DNA from: an uncultured Christensenellaceae bacterium
GTDB lineage: Bacteria; Bacillota; Clostridia; Christensenellales; Borkfalkiaceae
DNA length: 34,321 bases
Assembly: GCA_910588685.1 (NCBI GenBank)
Contig: CAJUPX010000022.1
Location: 1-34,321 of the forward strand
Direction: 5' to 3'
Positions within the stretch are counted from its first letter, which is position 1. Every line of letters starts with the position of its first letter. Below, piece after piece: positions 16,201 through 26,233 of the stretch. The translations under genes and the position numbers were made by a program. A model generated the notes under the pieces. The model ran no database searches, was not told the origin of the DNA, and worked only from the letters and a program-made list of their open reading frames with translations.

Positions 16201-19200
16201 GGTGAACGATAGCGTTACGCGGTATTCACCGGTGGCCTGCGCCGTTATGGTAAGACCTACCCTTTCGCTTCCCACCGTACCTATGCGGTACTGATCGGGA
16301 CCGTTGCCCTCGGTTATGGCGTAAACGTTGTCGCCGACGGTTTTCTGGAAATTAGAAAGCGTCATAACGGACGCGACGTAACCGGCAACGCTGTTGGTTA
16401 AGTCAACCGTCTGACCAGGCTGAGGATTGTTTGCTATAGCAGGGTACAGCCAGGAAGGCGATACGGTCTGTTTGTTTACGTTGAACGGCAAGCTGCTTGA
16501 AGTGCTGTTTGCGGCAAACACGTAGTCGCGCGAGGTAAGCCGCACGGTAACAGTGTAATTGCCTACCTTTGTAGGAGCGGCGTTAGCCGTTTGTCCCGCA
16601 CCGGCTACGGTATTGTACGAAACCGTAAACCCGGGAGCGTAACTTGCCGTATACCCTACGCCGTCGTCGTGACCCACAAACTCGATAACCGCATTGCGGC
16701 TTGCGCCGTAAACGCCGTTGTTATAAACTTTATTGCCGTCTTTATCGGTTTCTTCAAGGTAAGTCAGGTCGCTTGTCTGCGCAGTTATCACGCGCGGCGA
16801 AACGATTACTTTGCCGTTTATAAAGTTTTTGACTTCATAATTAGTAAATTTAACCGTAGAGCTGCTTATACTAAGAGATATATTATCGCCTACGTGACTC
16901 GAATACGGTTTATAGTTTGTAACGAATACAAAGCTGTTGTTTTGCATTGCGGAGTCGCTTATAGACATATAAGTTTCGCCGTTTTCAAAGCCTTCGACAG
17001 TAAAGTATCTGTTGAAAATTTCCGAGCTGAGATTACTCTGCAATATTCCGTTTGCCACGTTCGCATCTATTGCGCTGCCGTAAATAACGGTTACGTCCTT
17101 AGCGGTGAACACTATATCCTTTTTGGTTATTAGATACGTGGGTTTTACGGAGTTGCTGTAAGGTAATTGCTCGTCGCCGACAACAAAGCTTACGCTGTAA
17201 TTATTGCTTATGGGTCTTAAGGGGTTGTTTTCCTTAAGCACGTTTACTTTGTAAGGCGTTGTGCTTGCATTGTAATTCTGACTTTCAATTGTTAAGCTTA
17301 TTCCAAGGTCTATCAAACCGTGCCCGTGTACGAACGCGTCTGATTCAACGGCTTTAAGCCAGTCTGCTATAGCCCAGCCCTCATTGTCCGCAAACGGCGC
17401 TTTACCCGTATATTTAGAAGTTGCTGTGGAATTGCCCTCATCATAGCCGTTGACCTGTACGGTTATTTTACGGGGAACAAATTTAAGCGTTTCCTTTGTG
17501 GATACAACGATGAAGTTGGGCGAAACCGTAACTTCGGGAGTGATGTTAACGTCTGCCGTAGTCTGGTTTGTGTAATCTGTGGTATAACCGTACACTACGT
17601 TTCCGAGCAGCGCAATCAACTCCTGTTCGGTAAGCTCTGCAAACTGCGCGCTGCTGAACCTGTACGTAAGACCGCTGAAACGGTTGTTTGCGGGATAGCT
17701 GTTGGTTGTTCTATCCAAAGCAGGGATATTTTCGCCGTATTGTATTTCCGCCGCTGTTGTTCCGTTTACAACCCAACCCACGTTGAGCGTTGCCGGGCTA
17801 ATTTTGAACGCCTGCATAACAACGCTTGCCGTATAGTTACGGTTATCGGTTGTTGCTGTTACATAGTAGCTGCCAACGTCTTTGGGAGCGCCGTCCAGCC
17901 TGTTGTTATCGCTTACCGAATCCTTATAATACGTAACCTCAAAGTCAACTTCGTCCGCGTCGTTTGTTACAAACGCTTTATAATATTTGGGAGAATTGCT
18001 GAACACGCTTTCGTGCGTTGCGGGCTGCGTGCCCTCGGCATTATTGAAAGGTCCGCGGATATCGACTATGAGCACAGCCTGTTTAATCGTATACGTACCG
18101 GCGCACTCGGAGCCGTCCTGCGAGGTAATCGCGTTTTCGGGCAGTTCTCCCCTGTAGCTGCAATCCTCGAAAATTACAGTATAATTTAAGCCGTAGCTTA
18201 TCTGACTGCCGTTACGCTCGAACGCGAGCCACTCCGCGTAAACAGGATACGTGCCGGCGTTGTTGGTGTTTCTGCCGCTATCGGAGTTTAACGCGTCTGT
18301 GCGGAGCGCAAAAATGTGCTGCACGCCGTTTTCAGTATCGCCGCTGTAAACGCCGGAAACGCTGTAACCGGTTTCCCACTCGGCTACGTCCTCTTTTCCG
18401 TAAACCGCGCCGTTTAAAACGCTGAGGTTATAGAAGTTTTCCGCGTCGTTAATTGTAACGGTAATTGTGCGGGGCGTTACGCTCAATTCGCCTTTAACAA
18501 ATATAAACGAATAGTTTTTGAGAACTATATCGGTTAATCCGCCTATCACTGTGCTGCCGTCCTGCTGGAAATGCTTGATTTCGTAAGCGCCTACAGAACC
18601 GCCCAGGCGCCCCGCAACGTAGTCGGAAGTAAAAAACCTGTTGTTAGCGCCTAAGATGTCAGCCTCGGTTTCCACAACTCCGTCCGACTTACCGGCTACA
18701 AATCCGCTGACCGTATACGTATATTCGGGAGCGGCGTTGCCGTAAACAATTTCTTTGTCCTCCGCGGTTACCGTAAGCGTCTTTTTACTTACCTTGAAGC
18801 TGAACGTTTTTTCAAGCTTATCGTAGTTCGCCGTAGCGTCCATAGTTATTTTCAACGCGTAATCGCCCGCGCCGAACAAACCGTCTTTCCACATAGCGGC
18901 AAACAGCTCTGATACGGTTTCAAAGTCGCCCGCGAGTTCTTCAATTGCGTTTCCGTCGCGCGTTAATACAAATTTAAACGTGTTAACGCCGTCGGGAGTT
19001 CTTGTAAACATCGCCTCGGGCTCGGTTATTTTATGCGTTGTTTCCGCATTATATCCGTTAAGGTTGGTCGCGGAATACAGTCCGTAAGTCCAGCCGTTGA
19101 ATTTTAATTGACTTTCGTTTTTAAATTCGTTGGCGACGGGAGTGATTTCCACTTCGCACATTCCGTAATAAGTCCGGTAATTATCTCCCGCCGTAATACG

Positions 19201-22200
19201 GTAGTAAACGTTTTTATGGCACGCGTCTATGTATTTTATAGGGTCGGTTACAAGGGTTAATCCGTCCCAGTCAAGTTCTTCGGCGGATACCGCGTCTTGT
19301 ACAAATTCCGCGGCATAGAAATGCACGGCAGGCTTGGTGCCGTCGTTTGCCGTTGCAAACAAAGCAGTAATCTCTCCGTCCGCCTTTACAGTTAACGCAA
19401 GGTGTTCCTGTTCGTCGTAGCCGTTGATATAACCTGTAATATCGTTAACGGCGAGTTCCGCAGGATTTATAACGTGTTTAGCAGTAGTACCGTTGCTGCC
19501 TTTGAACGTCGCAGTATAGTTAGGCGTTGTAATAAGGCTGCCGCTTATTGCATATTCGCCTGCCTTTTTGGTGCGGGTGTTGGGGTTTGTTCCCTCAAAC
19601 GCCGTAGTTACAAGCTTTACTATATTTGCGCCCGTATACGCCGCGCCGCTGCCAAAAATATTATTCCATACTTTTGCGTCGAGTTCGCTCTGCGTGAGCG
19701 TTGTGTCTGTATACGTGGATACGGGAAGATTTACATCTGTTTGAAATTTTACCTGACTGTAAGTATCGTAGTAAACGTTCTCTATATCGGATATTTCAAC
19801 TTCGAGCGCAAGCGGTTTTACCGTTAAAACGCCCGTACTTTTACCGTTGTTTACGGCGTTTTCAAAATTATAGTTAGGCGCGGTAAGGCTACCTTTTATA
19901 AAAGTAATTTTATACGAGTCGGCGTTATCCCCTTGTGTATAATCAGTGGAATACTCAAACGTGCCCGAAGCGTTTACGTCGCCTATCTGCTCGGAGCCCG
20001 CAAAATCGTTTATGACGTACATTTCCGGATTTGAAACAAGTTCGCCGACCGTAGCTTTAAACGCACCGCCGGGAAGCGTTGCGGGGTTGGCTTCGCCGTA
20101 CCATATATCAAGATTAATCTGCACTTTAAGTACGGCTTTATTAACCGTAACGGCGATTTCCGCGTCGATACCGCCAACCTTATAAACCGCGGCTACGTGG
20201 TTTGCGGCGGTTGCTTTTACATAATAAACCGCACTGTCCGCAACGTTTATAATCTGTGCATTTTTACCGTCCGAAACGTAAGGCAGCCATTTATCTTCAG
20301 TTGAAGCCGTGTTTTTATAATACCAGACAACGGTCTGATTGTTGACGGTTGTCGCGTCTACCGTAAACATATCGTGCGAAGTTGCGTCGTACTCTCCGAC
20401 ATAACCGCTTACCTGTATATTCGTGATTTCCGCCGCCGTAATTTCGTATATGCCGGTCGAGTCAAAACCCGCGATATCGTAATTAGAATTTTTAGCTTCG
20501 CCGCTGACGGTATAAACGCCTATTTTCCAATTTTTAGAATCGCCTGTCGCCGCAACGGAGTTAAGACTTGCGGTGAGTTTAAACACGTCTGCAACGTTGT
20601 CCGCAAGCGCGGCTCCTGTTCCGTTGTTTGTAGAAAGCGTGTAGATTACGCCTTCCTGATACAGGTTTACACCCTCGCCATAAACGCTTGACGCGCCACC
20701 GGAAGTAAACGTCACGGTAAGCTGGCGTTTTACAACGGTAAAATCGGCGGACTGAACGCTGATTGTATAGTTTGTTGTTTCCAGAATGTAAGCGCCGCTG
20801 CCGTCAAGCGTTAAAGTTGAATAATTATTCCAAACCGGACAGAGTTTGTATGTACCAACCGGAGTTTTTGCCGAAGTCTGCGCTTCACCCGAACCGTTAA
20901 GCAAGATAACAAGCTTTACACTGCCCGCATCGCTGTTGAAAAAGTTATTGCTTCCGACGTACTGCCACTTGCCGTCGACGTTTATCTCTTCGCCGTAGAC
21001 GTGATTGGTTACGCCTACCGCCTCTATGCTCACACTGTATTTATTGATAGTAAACGCGCAGCTTGCCGTGCCTGTAAGGCTAAAATTCCCGCCTGCGTTT
21101 GTTACCGAAACGGTGTAATTTCCCGCGTTTTCAGGCTTGTTGTCTGCGGTGTAATTATACTCAAGCCCGGGCAAATCAACGTCGCCGACATCTGTTTTCG
21201 CCGGCATATTTGTAATTTGAGCCGTAGGCATCTGTCCTGCGCCGTTATAATCGGTTGAAAGGCTGTTTCCGGTATTTCCGCCGTACGACCAGATAACAGT
21301 AAGCGTACGCGCGGTTACGGTTAACTTCTGCAAGCCGCTGTCCCACTGCGAATAGACTTCTTCGCCCGCGGAGTTTTTATCAAACGTGATTACTATTCTT
21401 ACTTCGTAACCGCCTGCGTCCCAGGGCAAGCCGTTTACAAGTTCCGTCTCGTCTATTTTTGCGCCGTCTTTATAGAAAGTATATTCAACACCGCCTCCTC
21501 CGCCTGCTGTACCGTCGTACGTTGCGTCGTCGTACCCTTCGGGTATAGCAAGCACTATAACGTTGCCGAGTCCCTTTTTATCTGTGTTTGCGGTATTGCC
21601 GATAAACGCGCCGTTTTCGCCGTACTCATAGTTGCTGACGGTTAACTGAACATTTACCTGCGAAGCGGTTATGGCGTAATACAGTTTTACCTGCGCGCCG
21701 TTTTCGTTAGTATAAAAAATTTCGTAAACCGTGCCGCCGTTAACGAACGACGCGCCCGCATACCCTGTTTCGTCGGCATTATCGTATTTAACCGTCCACA
21801 CATAGTTGAGCGGATCGCCTGTTAAAGTGAGCAATGCATAATACTGACCGCGTTTAGCCTTTTTTCCGTCGAATCCGTCCACACTGCCCTGCGTGGTTCC
21901 GGTTATATTTCCGCTCTCCTTGTTTGTTCCGTACAGTACGCCGTAGTTAACGTTGGCGAGCGCACCTGTCAAAATAGTATCAAGAGCCGTAACGCTTTCC
22001 CATTCCATAGCGCGGTTGGAGCCGAGCACGGGCGCGGTAATTGTCTTGCGTTCTATTTTAGCAAACTCGTTCCATACGTGGGTATAATTTCCCGTATAAT
22101 CGAAATCAAGCGTTTTGCCTGAATCTTTCCAGCAGTAATTTGCGGAATCGTTAATTTTAAACTCAACCGAATAATAACCCGCGTTAAAGCAAGTAAAATT

Positions 22201-25200
22201 ACCGTTTGAAACGTTAAACGAATACTGTTCGCCAGAAGTATCGAATTTTCTGTCAGACTCCGAAACAGTCTGCGTGTACCATTCGGAGGGGCGCACGCCG
22301 CTTATCTGCGCCGCTACAAGCGCGGAAGTGAGGTTATAATTAGCAAACCCGCTTATGCTTCCGCTCCATACCGACCCGCCGAACACGCTTTCGGTTGCAG
22401 CTGCGGGCTGCACAGGCATATTAAGCTCTTTCTTTAAAACCGTGTATCGTTGCGAGAGAGCCGCGTTTTCAACGCTCTCGTCCAAAACATAGTTATCTTT
22501 GTCGTCGCCGTCAAAGTCTGCAGCGTAAACCGTGTAATAGCCTGCCGCAGAGCCGTTCGTGAGGCCGGCGATAACCGCCGAACCGTCCTTATCCTTGTAG
22601 CCGATAACTATACTTACGGTATCGCCGATTACAGCGTTGGATATTGCGACCGAGGGCGCGGGGCTTTCGCCGTACGTTGAGGAAAGACTGCTCTCCGTCC
22701 AGACGAGCATTACCGGCAGACGCTTTACCGTAAAGTTAAGCGTTACCGGAGCTTCGCCGCCGTCGCCGCCCGCTCCGTTATCCCATTTGAAGTTTTCGGC
22801 AGGAGTTACTGTAACCGTATAAGTTCCCGCTATTGCAAGCTTATCGTATGAGTTGCCGTCTATCGAATAGGCGAATTTTAAGTTGCAGAGCGTTTCGCCG
22901 TTGGCTATATAAATATATGTATCGCCCTCTATATAATCAAGGAAATCAAACGCGTTGTTTTTGCCCTGATACGTGACCTCCGCAACGTCTCCCTTTAACG
23001 ACGGTTTTTGTAAAAACGGGGTTTTAATATTGAAATGCAGATTTGCGTCGTCCGGCAGCTTGTAATTAACCGCATAGGTATACGCCGCGCCTGCGGGTTT
23101 TTGGGTAATGCCGAAAGCAGTTACAACCACTTTATATCCGCCCGCGCTTATAATATCGTTTTTACTTATTGAATCTCCGGCGTCTGTATAATACGCGCAG
23201 GTTAAATCAGCCGTAAACGTTTCACCGAGCTTCCAGTCCACAAGCGTTTCGGGAACCTGGTTTTCACCTGTAAACGACAAATCCGTATCGGGGTTTAATT
23301 TAAAATCAAGTACGCGCTGCTCTATTACGGCGGTCGCCGTAATAGTCTGAGGGTCGTCACCCTCAGACGCCCAGGTGAAATTAGGGTCTTTTATGCTTAT
23401 TGCAAAAGTATAATTACCGGCGTCGGTAACGGACACTTCGCCCGTATCAGCGTTAAACGCGATAGTCGTTATCTTTGTTATATTATCGGTTAATAATACG
23501 CCCGAAGTTGTAACGTTTAATATGTCTTTATAGTAAAAGCTTGCGCCGTTTGTGAGAGTTTGCTCACCCCGTAAATAATTGTTTAAGGCAAATACGTAAG
23601 CGGCGTTTTTGTAGGTCTGACCGCTGTTCGACGTGTCAAAAACAACTTTTGTTATTTCTTTACGCGCAACGGTAAAGGTTGTTTCCACGGGATTGCACGT
23701 AACGTCCGAAGCCAGCACGCCATCGGTATAAGAGCCGATACTGTAAACGGCTTTATACGAACCTGCCGGCCACACACCGTTTGCCGGCTCGGTAAACGCC
23801 GCGCCGTCCTTAGTGTACGAGGGTGCGCCGAGCGTTGCCCAACCGCGGAGTCCGCTTTCGTTTACAGCAGCAGCGGGTTTTATATCGCCGTAAGTAAAGC
23901 CGTTTTGCGACGCAGAGAAATAGAGCGCGGCTTTATTTATCGTAAACGTTGTGTTTTTATTGGCGTCTTCCGTATCCGACCATTTATAGTTGTCGTTTAT
24001 TATGCTGACGGTAACGCCGTAATCGCCCGCGTGAGTTACCGTTTTTCCACGGTTCGCGCCGGAAAACTCAATACTTACCACTTTTCCCGGGTCCGACTGG
24101 TGCTGCGGTGCAAAGCCGGACGCCGTAACCTGTTTTATTACGTCCGCCTCGCTGTATTCGGTTCCAAGCTCGAACGTTACCGGGGAAACGGTTGCGGCGC
24201 TCAAAACTATGCGGCGTTGGATTATGGTAAACTCAAAAGGAGTACTTAATTCACCGGCGTCATACCACGCGGTTTCGGCAGTGTTTAGCTGCACGGTATA
24301 AGAGCCGCGCTCGGTAGGGAATGCATAGCTTGCATAAGAACCGCCCTTTTCAAGCGTACCCGTATAATAGAGTCTGTAAGAAGGAGCTTCGCTTGTTTTA
24401 TCCTCGTAAGCAAGATTATCGCTGTTTATCTTGTTGGTTGCGGTAAACTGCATAGTTTCGTTGCCTTCCACCGCACCGCGGACGGTATACAAAGGCTCGG
24501 CATTGCCGTACTGTATTTCCCCGGGGAAATTTTCGAGAGTAACCACAATGGGTGCTTTAAGCACGTTTACCGTATACGTAACTTTGGTAGGGTCGTCGGG
24601 ATTTACGGTACCGTCGCCCGCACCCGTAAGAAACGTAAAGTCGCTTGCTGAACCTTTTACGAAAGATACCGTAATAGTATACGACCCGCCGCGGCTGAAC
24701 GTAATCGTCCCGTTATTATAAACTGCGTACGGCGAGGACGTTTCCACTTTCATATCGTCGCCGTAAGGGTCGCCGGTAAGCAAGCCGGATATAGTTGTAG
24801 AGCAACCCTCGGTACTGTATGTAAGTTCTTTGTCCGCAATTGCAGGGCGGGCTATGCCGATAGGCGATACCTGTACGCCCTGAAAATTCGCCGTCGCCGT
24901 AGTTGAGCTGCCGGGCGCGGTATACGATAAACTTATTCTCGTTACGCTTCTTGTAAGCCCCTCCTGCTCTACAGAGCCGTTATAAAACTTAGCTTTAATT
25001 TCATTTTCGGGCACGTCTTTGAGATACAGTCTTGTATAAACCTCTATTCCGTCGGCATCTTCAAATATAGTTTCCACGTAAGTATCGCCGAGATTCAGTT
25101 TTTCCGCACGCGCAATCTGGGAGGGTAAATCGCCCTGGATACGTCTTTCAATTCCGACATAGCCTTTGTATTTGACTTTTAAATTTAACTGTAAAGGTTT

Positions 25201-26169
25201 TACACCCGTGCCGTTATAAGGTATTTCAAGCGTTTTATTAAATTCCTGGTTTTCCGCACAGTTTTTAATTGCTTCCACAGTCGCGCCCACGTACAGACCG
25301 CTGTAGCTTAACTCGCTCTCTACGCTTATCGTGCCGCCGTCAAAACCGCTGTTCATAACAACGTATACATAGCCTTGCAGAGTCGTAGCAAACGAAGAAA
25401 CGGTTGTAGCAGGGATTAATTCGTCCGGCTGCGTCCAGCCGTCGCGAAGTTTAAGCGCAGCTCTTTTAGCTACGGCAAAAACCGCGTCGCCGCTCAAAAC
25501 GGTGTCCTCAACGCCGTCAATGCCCGTTAGGCTCAGAGAAACAGGAACGGTTAAATCGGATGTATTTGATTCGCTGCCGAAATCAGGCGCCGACGACGCC
25601 CACTTAACTTTATTACCGTCGAAAGGCACGTACTCCGTGTGGTTGGGATAAACGAGCGCAACCGCAAGACGGCTTTGCACCTGTTCGGCAGTCATACCCT
25701 GTACAAACGCATAAAAACCGTCGCTGTTGATAAAATATGCGCCCGACTGTTTGTATTCCTTTATCGCGCTTATTTGCGGAGTTGCCACGGCAACCTCTAC
25801 CGTTTCAACAGGCAGGTCTGCGGACAAAGTGCCGTATCTAACCGTGATAACGTTATCGGGCGCGTCCGCTACAAGTTTACCGTTAGCAAATTCAACGGTA
25901 TAACCCGAGGTTATGGGGATTTTGCGGTCGTCCGCAGTTATACCCGTAACTTTAAGATCCTTTTTAATTGTTTTGGTATCGTAGTCGTCGTAAACTACGT
26001 CAACCGTCAGTGCCACTTGTATAGACGTAAAGGTTATCTCTTCGTCTGCGCCGTCGGCTATACGTGAAAAACCGCCGAACAGTCCGAAAAATAACGAAAC
26101 GCAAAAAGTTATTGTAAGTAAGACTATAACAATAAGCCGTTTGTTGACATTAATGAAATGAGTTTTCAT
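13273..26169 (-). CDS. Giant (~4,300 aa) MBG-repeat surface protein with C-terminal membrane anchor
   Basis: One unbroken frame of almost 13 kb. The ATG at 26169 is chosen because GGGAGG lies just upstream; an 11-codon extension to 26202 has no such support. The N terminus is a basic stretch and a hydrophobic core (about residues 12-33), probably a signal peptide. The body is a chain of beta-rich repeats: about twenty with a YG[EDNSK] motif (VYGENI, FTYGDI, IWYGEAN), the mark of MBG-type adhesin domains; about eleven with AGTYTV...NY.W; and several GW.Y..Y.A.TN units. Repeats are joined by short KA or KR linkers. The C terminus has a membrane helix (about VVSSLSGVCGVAVLAAGVQ), then RRRKR and a charged tail. 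No LPxTG is seen. Role: long cell-surface adhesin or scaffold (inference). It is the second gene of a three-gene operon and is followed by the 558-aa protein. Confidence 0.92.
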   Translation of the reverse strand: MKTHFINVNKRLIVIVLLTITFCVSLFFGLFGGFSRIADGADEEITFTSIQVALTVDVVYDDYDTKTIKKDLKVTGITADDRKIPITSGYTVEFANGKLVADAPDNVITVRYGTLSADLPVETVEVAVATPQISAIKEYKQSGAYFINSDGFYAFVQGMTAEQVQSRLAVALVYPNHTEYVPFDGNKVKWASSAPDFGSESNTSDLTVPVSLSLTGIDGVEDTVLSGDAVFAVAKRAALKLRDGWTQPDELIPATTVSSFATTLQGYVYVVMNSGFDGGTISVESELSYSGLYVGATVEAIKNCAENQEFNKTLEIPYNGTGVKPLQLNLKVKYKGYVGIERRIQGDLPSQIARAEKLNLGDTYVETIFEDADGIEVYTRLYLKDVPENEIKAKFYNGSVEQEGLTRSVTRISLSYTAPGSSTTATANFQGVQVSPIGIARPAIADKELTYSTEGCSTTISGLLTGDPYGDDMKVETSSPYAVYNNGTITFSRGGSYTITVSFVKGSASDFTFLTGAGDGTVNPDDPTKVTYTVNVLKAPIVVTLENFPGEIQYGNAEPLYTVRGAVEGNETMQFTATNKINSDNLAYEDKTSEAPSYRLYYTGTLEKGGSYASYAFPTERGSYTVQLNTAETAWYDAGELSTPFEFTIIQRRIVLSAATVSPVTFELGTEYSEADVIKQVTASGFAPQHQSDPGKVVSIEFSGANRGKTVTHAGDYGVTVSIINDNYKWSDTEDANKNTTFTINKAALYFSASQNGFTYGDIKPAAAVNESGLRGWATLGAPSYTKDGAAFTEPANGVWPAGSYKAVYSIGSYTDGVLASDVTCNPVETTFTVARKEITKVVFDTSNSGQTYKNAAYVFALNNYLRGEQTLTNGASFYYKDILNVTTSGVLLTDNITKITTIAFNADTGEVSVTDAGNYTFAISIKDPNFTWASEGDDPQTITATAVIEQRVLDFKLNPDTDLSFTGENQVPETLVDWKLGETFTADLTCAYYTDAGDSISKNDIISAGGYKVVVTAFGITQKPAGAAYTYAVNYKLPDDANLHFNIKTPFLQKPSLKGDVAEVTYQGKNNAFDFLDYIEGDTYIYIANGETLCNLKFAYSIDGNSYDKLAIAGTYTVTVTPAENFKWDNGAGGDGGEAPVTLNFTVKRLPVMLVWTESSLSSTYGESPAPSVAISNAVIGDTVSIVIGYKDKDGSAVIAGLTNGSAAGYYTVYAADFDGDDKDNYVLDESVENAALSQRYTVLKKELNMPVQPAAATESVFGGSVWSGSISGFANYNLTSALVAAQISGVRPSEWYTQTVSESDRKFDTSGEQYSFNVSNGNFTCFNAGYYSVEFKINDSANYCWKDSGKTLDFDYTGNYTHVWNEFAKIERKTITAPVLGSNRAMEWESVTALDTILTGALANVNYGVLYGTNKESGNITGTTQGSVDGFDGKKAKRGQYYALLTLTGDPLNYVWTVKYDNADETGYAGASFVNGGTVYEIFYTNENGAQVKLYYAITASQVNVQLTVSNYEYGENGAFIGNTANTDKKGLGNVIVLAIPEGYDDATYDGTAGGGGGVEYTFYKDGAKIDETELVNGLPWDAGGYEVRIVITFDKNSAGEEVYSQWDSGLQKLTVTARTLTVIWSYGGNTGNSLSTDYNGAGQMPTAQITNMPAKTDVGDVDLPGLEYNYTADNKPENAGNYTVSVTNAGGNFSLTGTASCAFTINKYSVSIEAVGVTNHVYGEEINVDGKWQYVGSNNFFNSDAGSVKLVILLNGSGEAQTSAKTPVGTYKLCPVWNNYSTLTLDGSGAYILETTNYTISVQSADFTVVKRQLTVTFTSGGASSVYGEGVNLYQEGVIYTLSTNNGTGAALADNVADVFKLTASLNSVAATGDSKNWKIGVYTVSGEAKNSNYDIAGFDSTGIYEITAAEITNIQVSGYVGEYDATSHDMFTVDATTVNNQTVVWYYKNTASTEDKWLPYVSDGKNAQIINVADSAVYYVKATAANHVAAVYKVGGIDAEIAVTVNKAVLKVQINLDIWYGEANPATLPGGAFKATVGELVSNPEMYVINDFAGSEQIGDVNASGTFEYSTDYTQGDNADSYKITFIKGSLTAPNYNFENAVNNGKSTGVLTVKPLALEVEISDIENVYYDTYSQVKFQTDVNLPVSTYTDTTLTQSELDAKVWNNIFGSGAAYTGANIVKLVTTAFEGTNPNTRTKKAGEYAISGSLITTPNYTATFKGSNGTTAKHVINPAELAVNDITGYINGYDEQEHLALTVKADGEITALFATANDGTKPAVHFYAAEFVQDAVSAEELDWDGLTLVTDPIKYIDACHKNVYYRITAGDNYRTYYGMCEVEITPVANEFKNESQLKFNGWTYGLYSATNLNGYNAETTHKITEPEAMFTRTPDGVNTFKFVLTRDGNAIEELAGDFETVSELFAAMWKDGLFGAGDYALKITMDATANYDKLEKTFSFKVSKKTLTVTAEDKEIVYGNAAPEYTYTVSGFVAGKSDGVVETEADILGANNRFFTSDYVAGRLGGSVGAYEIKHFQQDGSTVIGGLTDIVLKNYSFIFVKGELSVTPRTITVTINDAENFYNLSVLNGAVYGKEDVAEWETGYSVSGVYSGDTENGVQHIFALRTDALNSDSGRNTNNAGTYPVYAEWLAFERNGSQISYGLNYTVIFEDCSYRGELPENAITSQDGSECAGTYTIKQAVLIVDIRGPFNNAEGTQPATHESVFSNSPKYYKAFVTNDADEVDFEVTYYKDSVSDNNRLDGAPKDVGSYYVTATTDNRNYTASVVMQAFKISPATLNVGWVVNGTTAAEIQYGENIPALDRTTNSYPANNRFSGLTYRFSSAQFAELTEQELIALLGNVVYGYTTDYTNQTTADVNITPEVTVSPNFIVVSTKETLKFVPRKITVQVNGYDEGNSTATSKYTGKAPFADNEGWAIADWLKAVESDAFVHGHGLIDLGISLTIESQNYNASTTPYKVNVLKENNPLRPISNNYSVSFVVGDEQLPYSNSVKPTYLITKKDIVFTAKDVTVIYGSAIDANVANGILQSNLSSEIFNRYFTVEGFENGETYMSISDSAMQNNSFVFVTNYKPYSSHVGDNISLSISSSTVKFTNYEVKNFINGKVIVSPRVITAQTSDLTYLEETDKDGNKVYNNGVYGASRNAVIEFVGHDDGVGYTASYAPGFTVSYNTVAGAGQTANAAPTKVGNYTVTVRLTSRDYVFAANSTSSSLPFNVNKQTVSPSWLYPAIANNPQPGQTVDLTNSVAGYVASVMTLSNFQKTVGDNVYAITEGNGPDQYRIGTVGSERVGLTITAQATGEYRVTLSFTAAATANYRWNDSDSVTEVTIIFNVTTNKVYITDLSITGWTYKQYSAETNAVGFNVSNGNKDGVQITYALITGQIPTDTAGFQKLSYTASLPEAAGNYAVRAYYPSYQGVGGDEQFISFTILKATVATPVITVEGNNGVFGGAQLNSAVEFDPTVLRISGYNGTNYASTGNGAMLYAVDAGTYTVTFAIMDGANYQWGTNAPTVEWVVDKADNNVVTWNNTEEQRTVEYGKVFVPDATATYGGRVYYSYMIKTGDQEPSADDSGWVSNFNKFNVGDYWIKASVNENNNYNGDVKIISFKVTKATLTVTPHGSMIYGSKFVNNDPAFDYTVTAGLVRGDDPNEVIRTVTGVTYEVVGSPAVFQAKTYAFVLVSDNDGNVTGLESDNYKIVSGTGEFVVNRRSIVVNIGNKTSQYGCPVDVSDVSVTYGSLNGLVEGDSLNLTFTTTATQSSVKGGYIINATYNNSNYNATINPGTYTITERLITVEMVQGGGVYGENIAGVTYSKVLDEQQADITDFVTGKLNITVVYSGTANDGTVFNGVEMPTLAGTYVATVKGSGNNNFIVVGEPFTQFVISKKEVDGSLITVANQTYDGNVKTPVINNSAFVTAYGDGIYEELAHVDFINAGTHYITLRLNDSDNYKWLSVEVAERELTFTIDKADNLLTGDINITGWVYGEYNSKTNSPSASVKFGQELIVFTYCDTVDGVYYSGAPATGDVGEYYVRATVMATENYNAFESAPVMFTITKKSLAVPSLAEIKEGEGKNDVYTGGELLSAVLGFDMALMNLDYNGKSNVSGGKVTLIAVDAGTYTVKISIANTHNYRWSGNDENEIVLSWIVAPKAVAKPTANTDRFIVNGRTLTYLPEGFDEEIMTIEGNQTAYGGEFTVTVGLKDKANYVWADGGVEDITFEWTVTGINTVFKIVVSSLSGVCGVAVLAAGVQLLLDRRRKRLIDRDIDKRSLEENNAKKANAVEERGNE

Positions 26170-26219
26170 TTCTACCTCCCGACCCGCCGCGCGGGCTGTC
26201 ATAATTAAAAAAATATTTG

Positions 26220-26233
26220 CGTAAACGTTTACA
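26220..26233 (-). promoter_or_regulatory. cre/LacI-family operator-like palindrome
   Basis: TGTAAACGTTTACG (minus strand) contains a perfect 12-bp palindrome GTAAACGTTTAC (26221-26232). It matches 13 of 14 positions of the Bacillus CcpA cre consensus TGWNANCGNTNWCA. It overlaps the stop codon of the 74-aa gene and lies about 50 bases before the giant gene, so a bound regulator would act as a roadblock or on an internal promoter. Confidence 0.6.

Noticed and set aside
13316..26067. Many plus-strand open frames inside the giant gene
   Set aside because: They are antisense shadows of a long, repeat-coding frame. They lack ribosome sites and known motifs, and the minus frame is unbroken with a strong start.
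13273..26169. CRISPR array or DNA-level tandem repeats in the giant gene
   Set aside because: The repetition is visible in the protein motifs only. No constant DNA repeat with regular spacers was seen on reading.
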